The notes beneath the pieces were generated by a model that did not search any database, was not told the origin of the DNA, and saw only the letters and a program-made list of their open reading frames with translations. Shown here piece after piece: positions 1 to 5,798 of a DNA stretch of 6,522 nt. Position 1 is the stretch's first letter, and every line of letters begins with the position of its first letter. Source of the stretch: an uncultured Bacilli bacterium (GTDB lineage: Bacteria > Bacillota_I > Bacilli_A > RF39 > UBA660); the NCBI GenBank assembly GCA_947591565.1, contig CANQDH010000053.1, positions 1 to 6,522 on the forward strand, given 5' to 3'. The position numbers were made by a program, and so were the translations under genes.

Positions 1-1921
1 GCTGAGCAATAGTGTGATTTACAACTGCATTAATTTCATCTTCCGAAATAAATGTTCCTTGAACACGAAGTGGTGTATTCTCACCCATTGGTAAAAATAA
101 CATATCACCTTTTCCAAGTAATTTTTCAGCACCAGCCATATCAAGAATCGTTCTAGAGTCAATTTGTGATGAAACAGCAAAAGATATACGTGATGGAATA
201 TTAGCCTTTACAACACCTGTAATAACATCTGTAGATGGTCTTTGAGTTGCAACAATTAAATGAATACCTGCTGCTCTTGCCATTTGTGTAATACGCATAA
301 TAGAGTCTTCTACTTCTTTAGCAGCTACTAACATCAAATCAGCAAGTTCATCAATAATAACAACGATGAAAGGCATTTTTCGAAGTTTTTCACCACCGGA
401 CATATTAGCATTTTTCTTATCAATCATACTATTATATCCTTCAATGTTTTTAACACCATTTTCACTAAAAGTATCATATCTATTTTCCATTTCAACGACA
501 ATTTTCTTTAAAGCGATATTCGCTTTTTTAGCATCAGTAACAACTGGTGCAAGTAAATGTGGAACACCATTGTACATAGAAAGTTCTACCTTTTTAGGAT
601 CAACTAAAACAAGTTTTACTTCATCAGGTTTAGTGCGCATTAAAATAGAAACAATAATACTATTAATACAAACAGATTTACCAGATCCAGTAGAACCAGC
701 AACTAAAAGATGTGGTGTTTTATTTATTTCACAAAAGACAGGACTACCCATGATACTTTTACCAAGTACAACTAGTAATTTACTATTTTCTTTATCTTTT
801 GGTACTTTTTCTAATATTTCTCGAACTGTAACCATAGCAATCGATTTATTAGGTATTTCAACGCCTATTGTTCTTTTTCCAGGAATTGGTGCTTGTATTC
901 TAACATCTTTTGCACCTAAAGCAAGGGCAATTTCTCTATTAATACTAAGAATTTTACTTACCTTTGTTCCAGCCTTAACTTCCATTTCATATTGTGTAAC
1001 AGCTGGTCCAATATTAGCAGCAACAACTTTCGCTTCAATGTTAAAATCATGAAAAACCTGTTCTAAAATAGGTATATTATTTTTAATTAAAGTCGTATTA
1101 TCTTTATCATTACTCTTTTGGCCTTTATTTAATAATGTAATAGGCGGATGAATATATCCCGTACTATCTAAGGCCTCATATAGTTTATTAACTTCCAAAT
1201 TAGGTTTTTCTGTTGGAAGTTCTTCCTTTATAACTTCAGGTACTTCTTCTTTTTCATCACTAGCATGAATAAGTTCATCCATACTTGATACAACAATTTT
1301 TTTATCAGCTTCCTTTTTGGGTTTTTCTTTATGCATTTCTTCTTTAGCCTTTTGAAGGCCATTTTTAGCTTTATTAGATACTTTTTTCATAATATCAAAA
1401 ATAGACATACCCGTAAACATAACGATGCCACATGCAACAAGAGCTATAACAACGATACGTGTTCCATTAATATCAAATAAACTTGTAAAAAGAAGTGAAA
1501 ATAAGGCACCTATAATTCCACCACCACTAACATCTCTTAAGACTTTCGTTGATGCAATAAAATTATCAATGGTTTCTGATAAAACAGCGCCTGCTTCTAA
1601 ATTGTTTTTTATTAAGTAATCCGTATGTGAAAACACTAAAGCAGAAATAATTAAAATATATAGTCCTATTAACTTAAAAGTATAAAATTTAACACATTCT
1701 CTTTTTAACATCATATAAAGTCCAACAATTAATAGGGCAATTAAAAAAATTAAGTACCAACTTCCACATAAAAAAATAGAAAAAGCTTTTATGATTCTGC
1801 CTACTGGTCCATATGTCCCAAAACCTATAATTGATAAAATAATTAAAATGATGCCTATAAAAAAATTTCTATATTCATTGTTTGTTTTCTTTTCTTCTTT
1901 TCTTTTTTTCTTCTTGGCCAT
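1..1921 (-). CDS. ftsK: DNA translocase FtsK/SpoIIIE, C-terminus cut off by window edge
   Basis: Membrane-anchored, ATP-driven DNA pump that moves chromosomal DNA through the closing septum and helps resolve chromosome dimers. The reading frame is open from the ATG at 1921 to the window edge (640 codons). The start follows a lysine/arginine-rich opening (MAKKKKRKEEKK) and has the strong site GGGAGG about 7 nt upstream. Residues about 20-180 hold several hydrophobic segments, as in the FtsK membrane domain, followed by a Lys/Glu/Pro-rich linker to about residue 260. The motor then follows: Walker A GSTGSGKS at 409-416, a VLVDPKKVELS stretch after it, Walker B ending in DELAD at 524-528, and ARAAGIHLIVATQRPS after that. 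These are FtsK hallmarks. The gamma winged-helix domain that reads polar DNA motifs, expected within roughly the next hundred or more residues, lies outside the window. No frameshift is seen. Whether it is the vegetative FtsK or the sporulation paralogue SpoIIIE cannot be decided here. Confidence 0.95.
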   Translation of the reverse strand, partial: MAKKKKRKEEKKTNNEYRNFFIGIILIILSIIGFGTYGPVGRIIKAFSIFLCGSWYLIFLIALLIVGLYMMLKRECVKFYTFKLIGLYILIISALVFSHTDYLIKNNLEAGAVLSETIDNFIASTKVLRDVSGGGIIGALFSLLFTSLFDINGTRIVVIALVACGIVMFTGMSIFDIMKKVSNKAKNGLQKAKEEMHKEKPKKEADKKIVVSSMDELIHASDEKEEVPEVIKEELPTEKPNLEVNKLYEALDSTGYIHPPITLLNKGQKSNDKDNTTLIKNNIPILEQVFHDFNIEAKVVAANIGPAVTQYEMEVKAGTKVSKILSINREIALALGAKDVRIQAPIPGKRTIGVEIPNKSIAMVTVREILEKVPKDKENSKLLVVLGKSIMGSPVFCEINKTPHLLVAGSTGSGKSVCINSIIVSILMRTKPDEVKLVLVDPKKVELSMYNGVPHLLAPVVTDAKKANIALKKIVVEMENRYDTFSENGVKNIEGYNSMIDKKNANMSGGEKLRKMPFIVVIIDELADLMLVAAKEVEDSIMRITQMARAAGIHLIVATQRPSTDVITGVVKANIPSRISFAVSSQIDSRTILDMAGAEKLLGKGDMLFLPMGENTPLRVQGTFISEDEINAVVNHTIAQ

Positions 1922-1940
1922 ATAGTACCTCCCTACATCC

Positions 1941-1976
1941 ATTATAAGTATATCATACTAAATGAGTAAAATTCAA
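1941..1976 (-). promoter_or_regulatory. Probable ftsK promoter
   Basis: On the minus strand TTGAAT (1971-1976) is followed after 18 bp by TATACT (1947-1952), with an overlapping TATAAT at 1941-1946. Transcription would begin about 10-20 nt before the AGGGAGG ribosome site of ftsK. The -35 box is imperfect and the surrounding DNA is very AT-rich, so the exact box assignment is uncertain. Confidence 0.4.
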
Positions 1977-2046
1977 AAATTTTTTATTTATATTTAGTTT
2001 TTTGTTTGTATTTTATGAAATTTTTTGATGTTTATATTTACATAAA

Positions 2047-2078
2047 TAAAAAAAGAATAATTATACTGTCTATTCTTT
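2047..2078 (-). terminator. Possible terminator after the 140-residue gene
   Basis: Read on the minus strand, AAAGAATA (2078-2071) pairs with TATTCTTT (2059-2052) across an 11-nt loop and runs into a T tract. The stem has only one G-C pair and overlaps the stop codon of the 2070-2492 gene, so its strength is doubtful. Position and T tract favour a terminator separating this gene from ftsK. Confidence 0.4.
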
Positions 2079-2492
2079 ATTTATAAGATTTAAAAGGTTT
2101 ATCTTGAATAAATCTTTATCAGAATGTTCTTTTGAAATCATAACACCTTTATATGTTTCTAATTCAGATTGATGTCCTTCTGATAAAATATCAAAGGGAT
2201 CTAATCTATCAAGTACAACTGTTTTTTGATTTAAATAAACATGATAAGTTAATTTTATATCACCATGAACTTTAGAAAACATAACATCAGTTGGTAATTT
2301 TAATTCATATGTAACTGTTCCTTTTTCTTGATTGGTAGCAATCAATTTGCCTAAAAATTTGCCATCTTTTAATGAGGGATAATATTCAAAATAAAGTTTT
2401 TTGAAGGCCAGCATATTGTATTTTTTGAGTGAGCGCTCTAATTTTTTGAATTCATTTTCATTTACATATTCAAACAAATACATTTCACGCAT
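2070..2492 (-). CDS. Hypothetical protein, 140 residues, no recognised domain
   Basis: I do not recognise this protein. It is a soluble-looking, Lys/Glu-rich chain with no membrane segment, signal peptide or cysteine. It opens MREMYLFEYVNENEFKKLER, a likely helix, and its middle (KLIATNQEKGTVTYELKLP, then KLTYHVYLNQKTVVLDRLDP) alternates in the manner of beta strands. The start at 2492 is chosen because AGGAGG sits 8 nt upstream; the next ATG (2483) would be 17 nt away. It has its own promoter 24-52 nt upstream and a possible terminator overlapping its end, so it is probably a single-gene unit between ftsK and the repeat-protein gene. Codon use and reading frame look normal, which supports a real gene although the function is unknown. 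Confidence 0.75.
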   Translation of the reverse strand: MREMYLFEYVNENEFKKLERSLKKYNMLAFKKLYFEYYPSLKDGKFLGKLIATNQEKGTVTYELKLPTDVMFSKVHGDIKLTYHVYLNQKTVVLDRLDPFDILSEGHQSELETYKGVMISKEHSDKDLFKINLLNLINKE

Positions 2493-2515
2493 TATCTATC
2501 CCTCCTATCGTAATA

Positions 2516-2544
2516 ATGATAACACAATTATATATTAAAGTCAA
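2516..2544 (-). promoter_or_regulatory. Promoter of the 140-residue gene
   Basis: TTGACT (2539-2544) and TATCAT (2516-2521) are separated by exactly 17 bp on the minus strand. The predicted start near 2509 gives a leader of about 17 nt that contains the AGGAGG ribosome site. It lies directly after the terminator of the upstream repeat-protein gene, which supports independent expression. Confidence 0.75.
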
Positions 2545-2571
2545 ACGAAAAAAAGGTGTTTTACACCTTTT
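2545..2571 (-). terminator. Rho-independent terminator of the repeat-protein gene
   Basis: A perfect 9-bp stem, AAAAGGTGT (2571-2563 on the minus strand) with ACACCTTTT (2559-2551), closes a 3-nt loop and continues into a run of T. It begins at the stop codon of the repeat-protein gene. Because the stem is flanked by A on one side and T on the other, it could also work from the opposite strand, but no plus-strand gene leads into it. Confidence 0.85.
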
Positions 2572-4180
2572 ATTGTGGACAGTTTACGCCAACTTCACAA
2601 GTATTTCCAGTTAAAGAATATCCTTGAGAAATTAAAGTTGCATCAGCTTGACTCTTACTCCATTTTGTATCAATATTTCCAGAAATATACTCACGAGTTC
2701 TACTTCTGTAATATGTAACTTTTGTCGTAACAGGAGTTTCAACTGTTTTGGTAACTTGTTTTTCACCAACTTTTACTTTTACAGTGCCATATACTGGTAC
2801 TTCTCGATAAGCTGTATAAGCTTCTTTCGTTGTTCCTGTTTGACCTTGACCATACACTGGTACTTCTCGATAAGCTGTATAAGCTTCCTTTTTTGTTCCT
2901 GTTTGTTTTGTTTCATATACTGGTACTTCTCGATAAGCTGTATAAGCTTCTTTCGTTGTTCCTGTTTGTTTTGTTTCATAAACAGGTTCTTCTTTATAAG
3001 CTGTGTATGGAACTTTTTTTGTTCCAGTTTTTTGTTTTTCATAAATAGGCTCTTTTTTGTAAGCTGTATAAGCTTCCTTTTTATATGTTACTTTTGGAAC
3101 AACTTTACATGTATCGGTACAATCAAAATCATATCCAGAATTAACAGGTACATCTCTATAAGCTGTATATGGAACATCTTTGTAACCAACTATAACATCT
3201 TTATAAACATCTTCTTCTTTATAAGCTGTATAGGCAACTTTCTTTGTTCCTGTTTGTACCTGACCATATACTGGTACATCTCTATAAGCTGTATAAGCTT
3301 CTTGTTTTGTTCCTGTTTGTACCTGACCATATACTGGTACATCTCTATAAGCTGTGTAGGCTTCCTTTGTTGTTCCCGTTTGTACCTGACCATATACTGG
3401 TACATCTCTATAAGCTGTATAAGCTTCCTTTTTTGTTCCTGTTTGTACTTGTCTATCCTCATAAATAGGTTCTGTTGTTGTTACAGTATCTGTTTTGGTA
3501 GTTGTTTCTTCAACAACTTTAGTTTCAACTTGTCTATAGTCAGTAGATGTTATAACGTTTTTAGTCCATGCAGACCATTCACCATAATCTCCCCATTTAC
3601 CATTTGTAACCTTAACATATTCATACATATATTCTTTGGCAGGTATTGATGGTTGTGGATTTGATGGTTGTGGATTTGATGGTTTTGATGATTGTTGTTG
3701 AACAGGTGTTTCTGGAACTTTTTCTGGTTCTTTCTCACAAACATCTCCATCACAATAATCATAACATCCTAAATGTACTAATAAGTAGTCTTCTTGTTCA
3801 CCACATTTTAAATTAATTTTTAAAATGTATTCATCACTCATTTTAGTCATTGAAACATAGGAATCAATTAAATCACATTGATTACCTTTACTATCAACAA
3901 AAGGTAAAATGATATTTTTATCTAACATTTCTGATAAAGTCATTTTAACTTCTTGACCAACATTTTGTGGTAATCTTGGTGTTGTGAAATAACTTACAGC
4001 AGCATTTTTCATGTCATTAACATTATTGTTAAAAATTTGATCATATAATGGTGTAAACGCTTTCTTCACACTACTTTTCATTGGAAATAACCATATTAAT
4101 AAAAATATGAAAATACCAACAAACAAAATTTGAATTATGAAATCTCTTAGAGTAAAACTGTCTTTTCTTTCTTCGTACAT
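2570..4180 (-). CDS. Membrane-anchored surface protein with ten YTAY tandem repeats
   Basis: A 536-residue protein anchored by one N-terminal membrane helix, with the rest predicted outside the cell; the role is not known. Residues 1-13 are charged, 14-34 (FIIQILFVGIFIFLLIWLFPM) span the membrane, and no signal peptidase site or C-terminal sorting motif is visible. A small cysteine-containing domain (about 50-150) follows, then a Gln/Ser/Pro linker with NPQPSNPQPS, a WGDYGEWSAW segment, and ten repeats around QTGTKKEAYTAYRDVPVYG between 3451 and 2785. A Cys-containing insert (DCTDTC) sits between repeats 5 and 6. The C-terminus carries an RSRTREYISG segment and ends GNTCEVGVNCPQ. I chose ATG 4180 because GGGGGA lies about 6-8 nt upstream; an in-frame ATG at 4207 falls right after the -10 box and could not be on the transcript. 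It may act in adhesion or at the envelope, which is inference only. Confidence 0.85.
   Translation of the reverse strand: MYEERKDSFTLRDFIIQILFVGIFIFLLIWLFPMKSSVKKAFTPLYDQIFNNNVNDMKNAAVSYFTTPRLPQNVGQEVKMTLSEMLDKNIILPFVDSKGNQCDLIDSYVSMTKMSDEYILKINLKCGEQEDYLLVHLGCYDYCDGDVCEKEPEKVPETPVQQQSSKPSNPQPSNPQPSIPAKEYMYEYVKVTNGKWGDYGEWSAWTKNVITSTDYRQVETKVVEETTTKTDTVTTTEPIYEDRQVQTGTKKEAYTAYRDVPVYGQVQTGTTKEAYTAYRDVPVYGQVQTGTKQEAYTAYRDVPVYGQVQTGTKKVAYTAYKEEDVYKDVIVGYKDVPYTAYRDVPVNSGYDFDCTDTCKVVPKVTYKKEAYTAYKKEPIYEKQKTGTKKVPYTAYKEEPVYETKQTGTTKEAYTAYREVPVYETKQTGTKKEAYTAYREVPVYGQGQTGTTKEAYTAYREVPVYGTVKVKVGEKQVTKTVETPVTTKVTYYRSRTREYISGNIDTKWSKSQADATLISQGYSLTGNTCEVGVNCPQ
2785..3451 (-). repeat. Coding tandem repeats, mostly 63-bp units
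   Basis: Ten YTAY-centred units lie within the surface-protein gene; the regular ones are 21 codons (63 bp) long. Units 1-4 share QVQTGT and YRDVPVYGQ, units 7-10 share TGTTKEAYTAYREVPVY, and units 5-6 are divergent and include extra sequence with two cysteines. Near-identical DNA among units 1-3 and among units 8-10 suggests recent duplication within each block. The repeats also leave several long open frames on the other frames and strand; these are by-products. Confidence 0.9.
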
Positions 4181-4207
4181 ACTAATTCCCCCTTCAATTT
4201 GTGTCAT

Positions 4208-4236
4208 ATATTATCACTAAGTTTTTCTTTTGTCAA
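4208..4236 (-). promoter_or_regulatory. Consensus promoter of the repeat-protein gene
   Basis: TTGACA (4231-4236) and TAATAT (4208-4213) are separated by 17 bp on the minus strand. Transcription should begin near 4201, about 20 nt before the ATG at 4180, leaving a short leader with the GGGGGA ribosome site. This site decides the start: the ATG at 4207 adjoins the -10 box and lies before the predicted transcription start. Confidence 0.8.
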
Positions 4237-4292
4237 GCATTTTTTGAAATTTTTTTAATTTTTGTTTCAAACAAAAGACGATTTGTATGATA

Positions 4293-4577
4293 TCACTTTA
4301 TATTTAATTTGTCAATCTTTAAATTAACTATAGTACAACCTATGTTATATGGAAATAATTTATAACCCAAAACATATTTATTTATCCTTAGAGTATCATG
4401 GATACAGTTTTTGATAATACCACTTCCAATGCCATGTATAATTACAACTATATCATTTTTAAGTTTAACATTGTCATTAATAAAATCATTTGTAGCAACA
4501 CGGGCACTTTCTCTATCAAAACCGTGCAAATCAAGTTTTGGATAATTATCTATAAAAATAACGTCATTTAATGTCAT
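4293..4577 (-). CDS. Stand-alone Smr-domain protein
   Basis: A 94-residue protein consisting almost entirely of one Smr domain, the fold found at the C-terminus of MutS2. Smr domains bind nucleic acid and many cut RNA or branched DNA, so a role in nucleic-acid processing is likely, though the substrate is unknown. Visible hallmarks are LDLHG at 15-19 and IIHGIGSG at 46-53, the two conserved loops of the family, followed by the expected hydrophobic strand (CTIVNLK). Full-length MutS2 is near 780 residues; here only the Smr part exists, with no ATPase. ATG 4577 is the only plausible start; a GGGG ribosome site lies about 8 nt upstream. A TGG-TATAAT extended -10 is at 4595-4603, which gives a very short leader. 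No convincing terminator follows the stop. Confidence 0.88.
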   Translation of the reverse strand: MTLNDVIFIDNYPKLDLHGFDRESARVATNDFINDNVKLKNDIVVIIHGIGSGIIKNCIHDTLRINKYVLGYKLFPYNIGCTIVNLKIDKLNIK

Positions 4578-4594
4578 AATATCATCCCCATAAC

Positions 4595-4603
4595 ATTATA
4601 CCA
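4595..4603 (-). promoter_or_regulatory. Extended -10 promoter of the Smr gene
   Basis: On the minus strand TATAAT (4595-4600) is preceded by TGG, an extended -10 element (TGn). No good -35 box is found 16-18 bp upstream. The predicted start near 4588 would fall inside the GGGG Shine-Dalgarno, leaving a leader of only about 11 nt. Confidence 0.55.
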
Positions 4604-4620
4604 CAAAATAAATAAAAATT

Positions 4621-4777
4621 GACCCAGGGCTTCATAGGTTTCCTAAGTACTAATCAATGTAAATATATAAGATATTAATCTCGCTGTCAACTAAATTTTA
4701 ACCGTTTTATCATAGATTTTATTTTATATCAATTCTTAAAAAATCTATTTCACTTAATTTTATAAAGTTATTAAGGA
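4621..4777. other. AT-rich intergenic stretch, no intact gene
   Basis: Nothing intact is seen. Short stop-free minus-strand runs such as NNFIKLSEIDFLRIDIK (about 4715-4770) and VDSEINILYIYID look coding-like but sit in different frames separated by stops. They may be the tail of the decayed gene at 4778-4989, or chance in AT-rich DNA. A small hairpin, TAGG-TTT-CCTA, lies near 4635-4645. Confidence 0.4.
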
Positions 4778-4989
4778 TTAATTTTTACAATAAATTTCGA
4801 TAACACTATCTTCTTTTGGTTTTCTTAACCTTATATTTTTAAGTTCTAGTATTTATTCTCTATATCTTAATATATTATCATCTGTAATGATTATGTGGGA
4901 AAAACTTCATAATCTTTATCTAATATTGGTCTTTTCCACGGATACTTGCTTGCGTCCCAATCTCATTTGGGATAAATAAGATGTGGTGG
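4778..4989 (-). pseudogene. Probable decayed coding remnant, unidentified
   Basis: Two adjacent minus-strand stretches read like protein but are broken. From about 4989 to 4894 one frame gives PPHLIYPK, a TGA stop, then DWDASKYPWKRPILDKDY followed by EVFPT and a stop. About one base out of frame, 4897 to 4778 gives HIIITDDNILRYRE, a TAA stop, then ILELKNIRLRKPKEDS and VIEIYCKN with a terminal stop. The tryptophans, prolines and balanced charged residues are unlike random translation of AT-rich DNA, and the two pieces join through a single-base shift. I cannot name the family. Decay would fit the broken genes on the other side of the toxin locus. The alternative is that these are chance stop-free runs. 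Confidence 0.35.
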
Positions 4990-5073
4990 TAAACTTAAAG
5001 TAGACAATGAGAGGGGTAATGTAGAAAATGAATTAATTTATAAAATATTATTTTTAAAATACTTATTTGCAAT

Positions 5074-5541
5074 TTACTTTATTTCTTCTAACATTTTTCC
5101 TTTTAGTTTGTCTATATCAGTAAAAAAAACTTTTATTCCTCTATTATGAAGTTTCATTAAATTATTAAAATTTTTGAGTATTATTTTTTCTAATTTTTCA
5201 GGAACTCTAGCTGGTTTACCATCTACTGTATGTACATGATCTATGTATTTTTCTAAAGTTGGAAAAGCATTTTGCAATAAAATAACTGAATTTTCATCAA
5301 AGATTTTCTCAATTAATATTGTATTACAAAAACCATATTTTTCTATCTTCTTATCAACTATTTTTTTATATTTATCAAATTTAGAACTAATTGGAATAAA
5401 CCATAAAATGTCTTCATCTTTGATTGTAAAATAAGTGGGCCTTTTCTTTCCTCTTTCATGGTTTTGCATTAAATTTTCATCATTAACAACATCAAAATAT
5501 TTATCTTTGATGTGATATAAATAACCTGTTTTTATTTCCAC
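5074..5541 (-). CDS. cptN: Type III toxin-antitoxin toxin, CptN-type endoribonuclease
   Basis: Predicted RNA-cutting toxin of a type III toxin-antitoxin pair; when not bound by its RNA partner it would cleave cellular RNA and stop growth, a behaviour tied in this class to phage defence by abortive infection. The 155-residue protein starts EIKTGYLYHIKDKYFDVV, then has NHERGKKRPTYFTI, WFIPISSK and NAFPTLEKYIDHVHT, which I recognise from the CptN branch of the ToxN/AbiQ group. The strongest support is upstream: tandem pseudoknot-forming RNA repeats followed by a terminator. The start is inferred as GTG 5541, with GGAG 9 nt upstream; in-frame ATGs at 5556 and 5547 have no suitably placed ribosome site. 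Some read-through of the upstream terminator would normally limit toxin output. Catalytic residues were not assigned. The frame is intact and the length is normal for this group. Confidence 0.85.
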   Translation of the reverse strand: MEIKTGYLYHIKDKYFDVVNDENLMQNHERGKKRPTYFTIKDEDILWFIPISSKFDKYKKIVDKKIEKYGFCNTILIEKIFDENSVILLQNAFPTLEKYIDHVHTVDGKPARVPEKLEKIILKNFNNLMKLHNRGIKVFFTDIDKLKGKMLEEIK

Positions 5542-5560
5542 TGTCATCAACTCCATAAAA

Positions 5561-5569
5561 AGTATACCA
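5561..5569 (-). promoter_or_regulatory. Possible extra promoter just before the toxin gene
   Basis: TATACT (5561-5566 on the minus strand) is preceded by TGG, matching the extended -10 form seen before the Smr gene. The -35 position holds only TGGAGT. Transcription would start near 5554, at the GGAG ribosome site, so the leader would be minimal. In known type III systems the toxin is made by read-through from the antitoxin promoter; this site may be chance. Confidence 0.25.
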
Positions 5570-5575
5570 TAAGGC

Positions 5576-5604
5576 AAAAGAAAACTCCATCATATGATGA
5601 AGTT
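5576..5604 (-). terminator. Rho-independent terminator between antitoxin RNA and toxin
   Basis: On the minus strand AACTTCATC pairs with GATGGAGTT (one T-G wobble) around an ATAT loop, followed by TTTTCTTTT. It sits after the last repeat of the antitoxin RNA and before the toxin start. This position is diagnostic of type III toxin-antitoxin loci, where partial read-through sets a large excess of antitoxin RNA over toxin message. Confidence 0.85.
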
Positions 5605-5735
5605 ATTCTACATTTTCAACCGGGATCATTTATTACTCGCTAGCCACCCGGAAGCGAGAAACATTGTCGACCGGGATTATTTATTACTCGCTAGCCACCC
5701 GGAAGCGAGAAACATTTTCACACTTTTTCAAGTGC
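5579..5735 (-). ncRNA. cptI: Type III antitoxin RNA with tandem pseudoknot repeats
   Basis: RNA antitoxin predicted to bind and inhibit the adjacent toxin. From its promoter the transcript would start near 5735 and end at the terminator near 5579, about 157 nt. It begins with a CACTT-GAAA-AAGTG hairpin (5734-5721), then two repeats, 5720-5671 (50 nt) and 5670-5620 (51 nt), then the first part of a third (TTGAAAATG). Within each full repeat CTCGCT pairs with AGCGAG; the CCGGG in the enclosed loop pairs with CCCGG at the repeat end after an 11-nt A/U-rich linker. That is an H-type pseudoknot, the fold used by type III antitoxins. Both pairings are fully conserved in both repeats; the few differences fall in the linker and at the unit junctions. 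The toxin is expected to cut the precursor into single repeat units. Structure is read by eye, not computed. Confidence 0.87.
5620..5720 (-). repeat. Two tandem 50-51 nt antitoxin repeats
   Basis: Unit A 5671-5720 and unit B 5620-5670 are nearly identical. They differ at the linker (TAATC versus TGATC before CCCGG) and at the 5' junction (TGAAAATG versus TCGACAATG). A partial third unit, TTGAAAATG, follows at 5619-5611. In unit A the key elements are AGCGAG/CTCGCT at 5704-5709 and 5687-5692, and CCCGG/CCGGG at 5698-5702 and 5671-5675; unit B is the same pattern 51 nt lower. Confidence 0.95.
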
Positions 5736-5741
5736 AATATA

Positions 5742-5770
5742 AATATACTATATTTTTATGAAAATGTCAA
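5742..5770 (-). promoter_or_regulatory. Consensus promoter of the antitoxin RNA
   Basis: TTGACA (5765-5770) and TATATT (5742-5747) stand 17 bp apart on the minus strand, a near-perfect housekeeping promoter, as expected for an antitoxin RNA made in excess. The predicted start near 5735 places the first base just before the 5' CACTT hairpin. Confidence 0.85.
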
Positions 5771-5798
5771 ATAGTATATATTAATAGTATATTCAAAA

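Noticed and set aside
366..1052. Long open frame on the plus strand
   Set aside because: It is antisense to the ATPase motor of ftsK, whose Walker motifs are unmistakable, and has no ribosome site or recognisable product.
2648..3649. Long plus-strand open frame rich in Phe, Cys, Ile and Ser
   Set aside because: It is the reverse reading of the tandem repeats in the surface-protein gene; periodic DNA keeps several frames open at once.
4181..4207. Start of the repeat protein at ATG 4207
   Set aside because: This ATG adjoins the -10 box and precedes the predicted transcription start, while ATG 4180 has a strong ribosome site.
4260..4276. TTTTGTTT/AAACAAAA inverted repeat as terminator of the Smr gene
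   Set aside because: On the transcribed strand it is followed by A-rich, not T-rich, sequence, and the stem is almost entirely A-T.
4963..4965. TGA read as tryptophan (mycoplasma code)
   Set aside because: The intact genes encode tryptophan with TGG and do not need TGA readthrough; the same remnant also contains TAA stops and a frameshift.
4955..4972. TCCCAA/TTGGGA inverted repeat
   Set aside because: Six base pairs within the coding-like remnant, without a T tract or promoter context; likely incidental.
5542..5577. Longer toxin starting at TTG 5577
   Set aside because: The extension overlaps the T tract of the terminator, lacks a ribosome site, and the characteristic toxin sequence begins right after the GTG at 5541.
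5620..5720. CRISPR array
   Set aside because: The two units abut without spacers, each contains two crossing stems, no cas genes are present, and a toxin gene follows a terminator.
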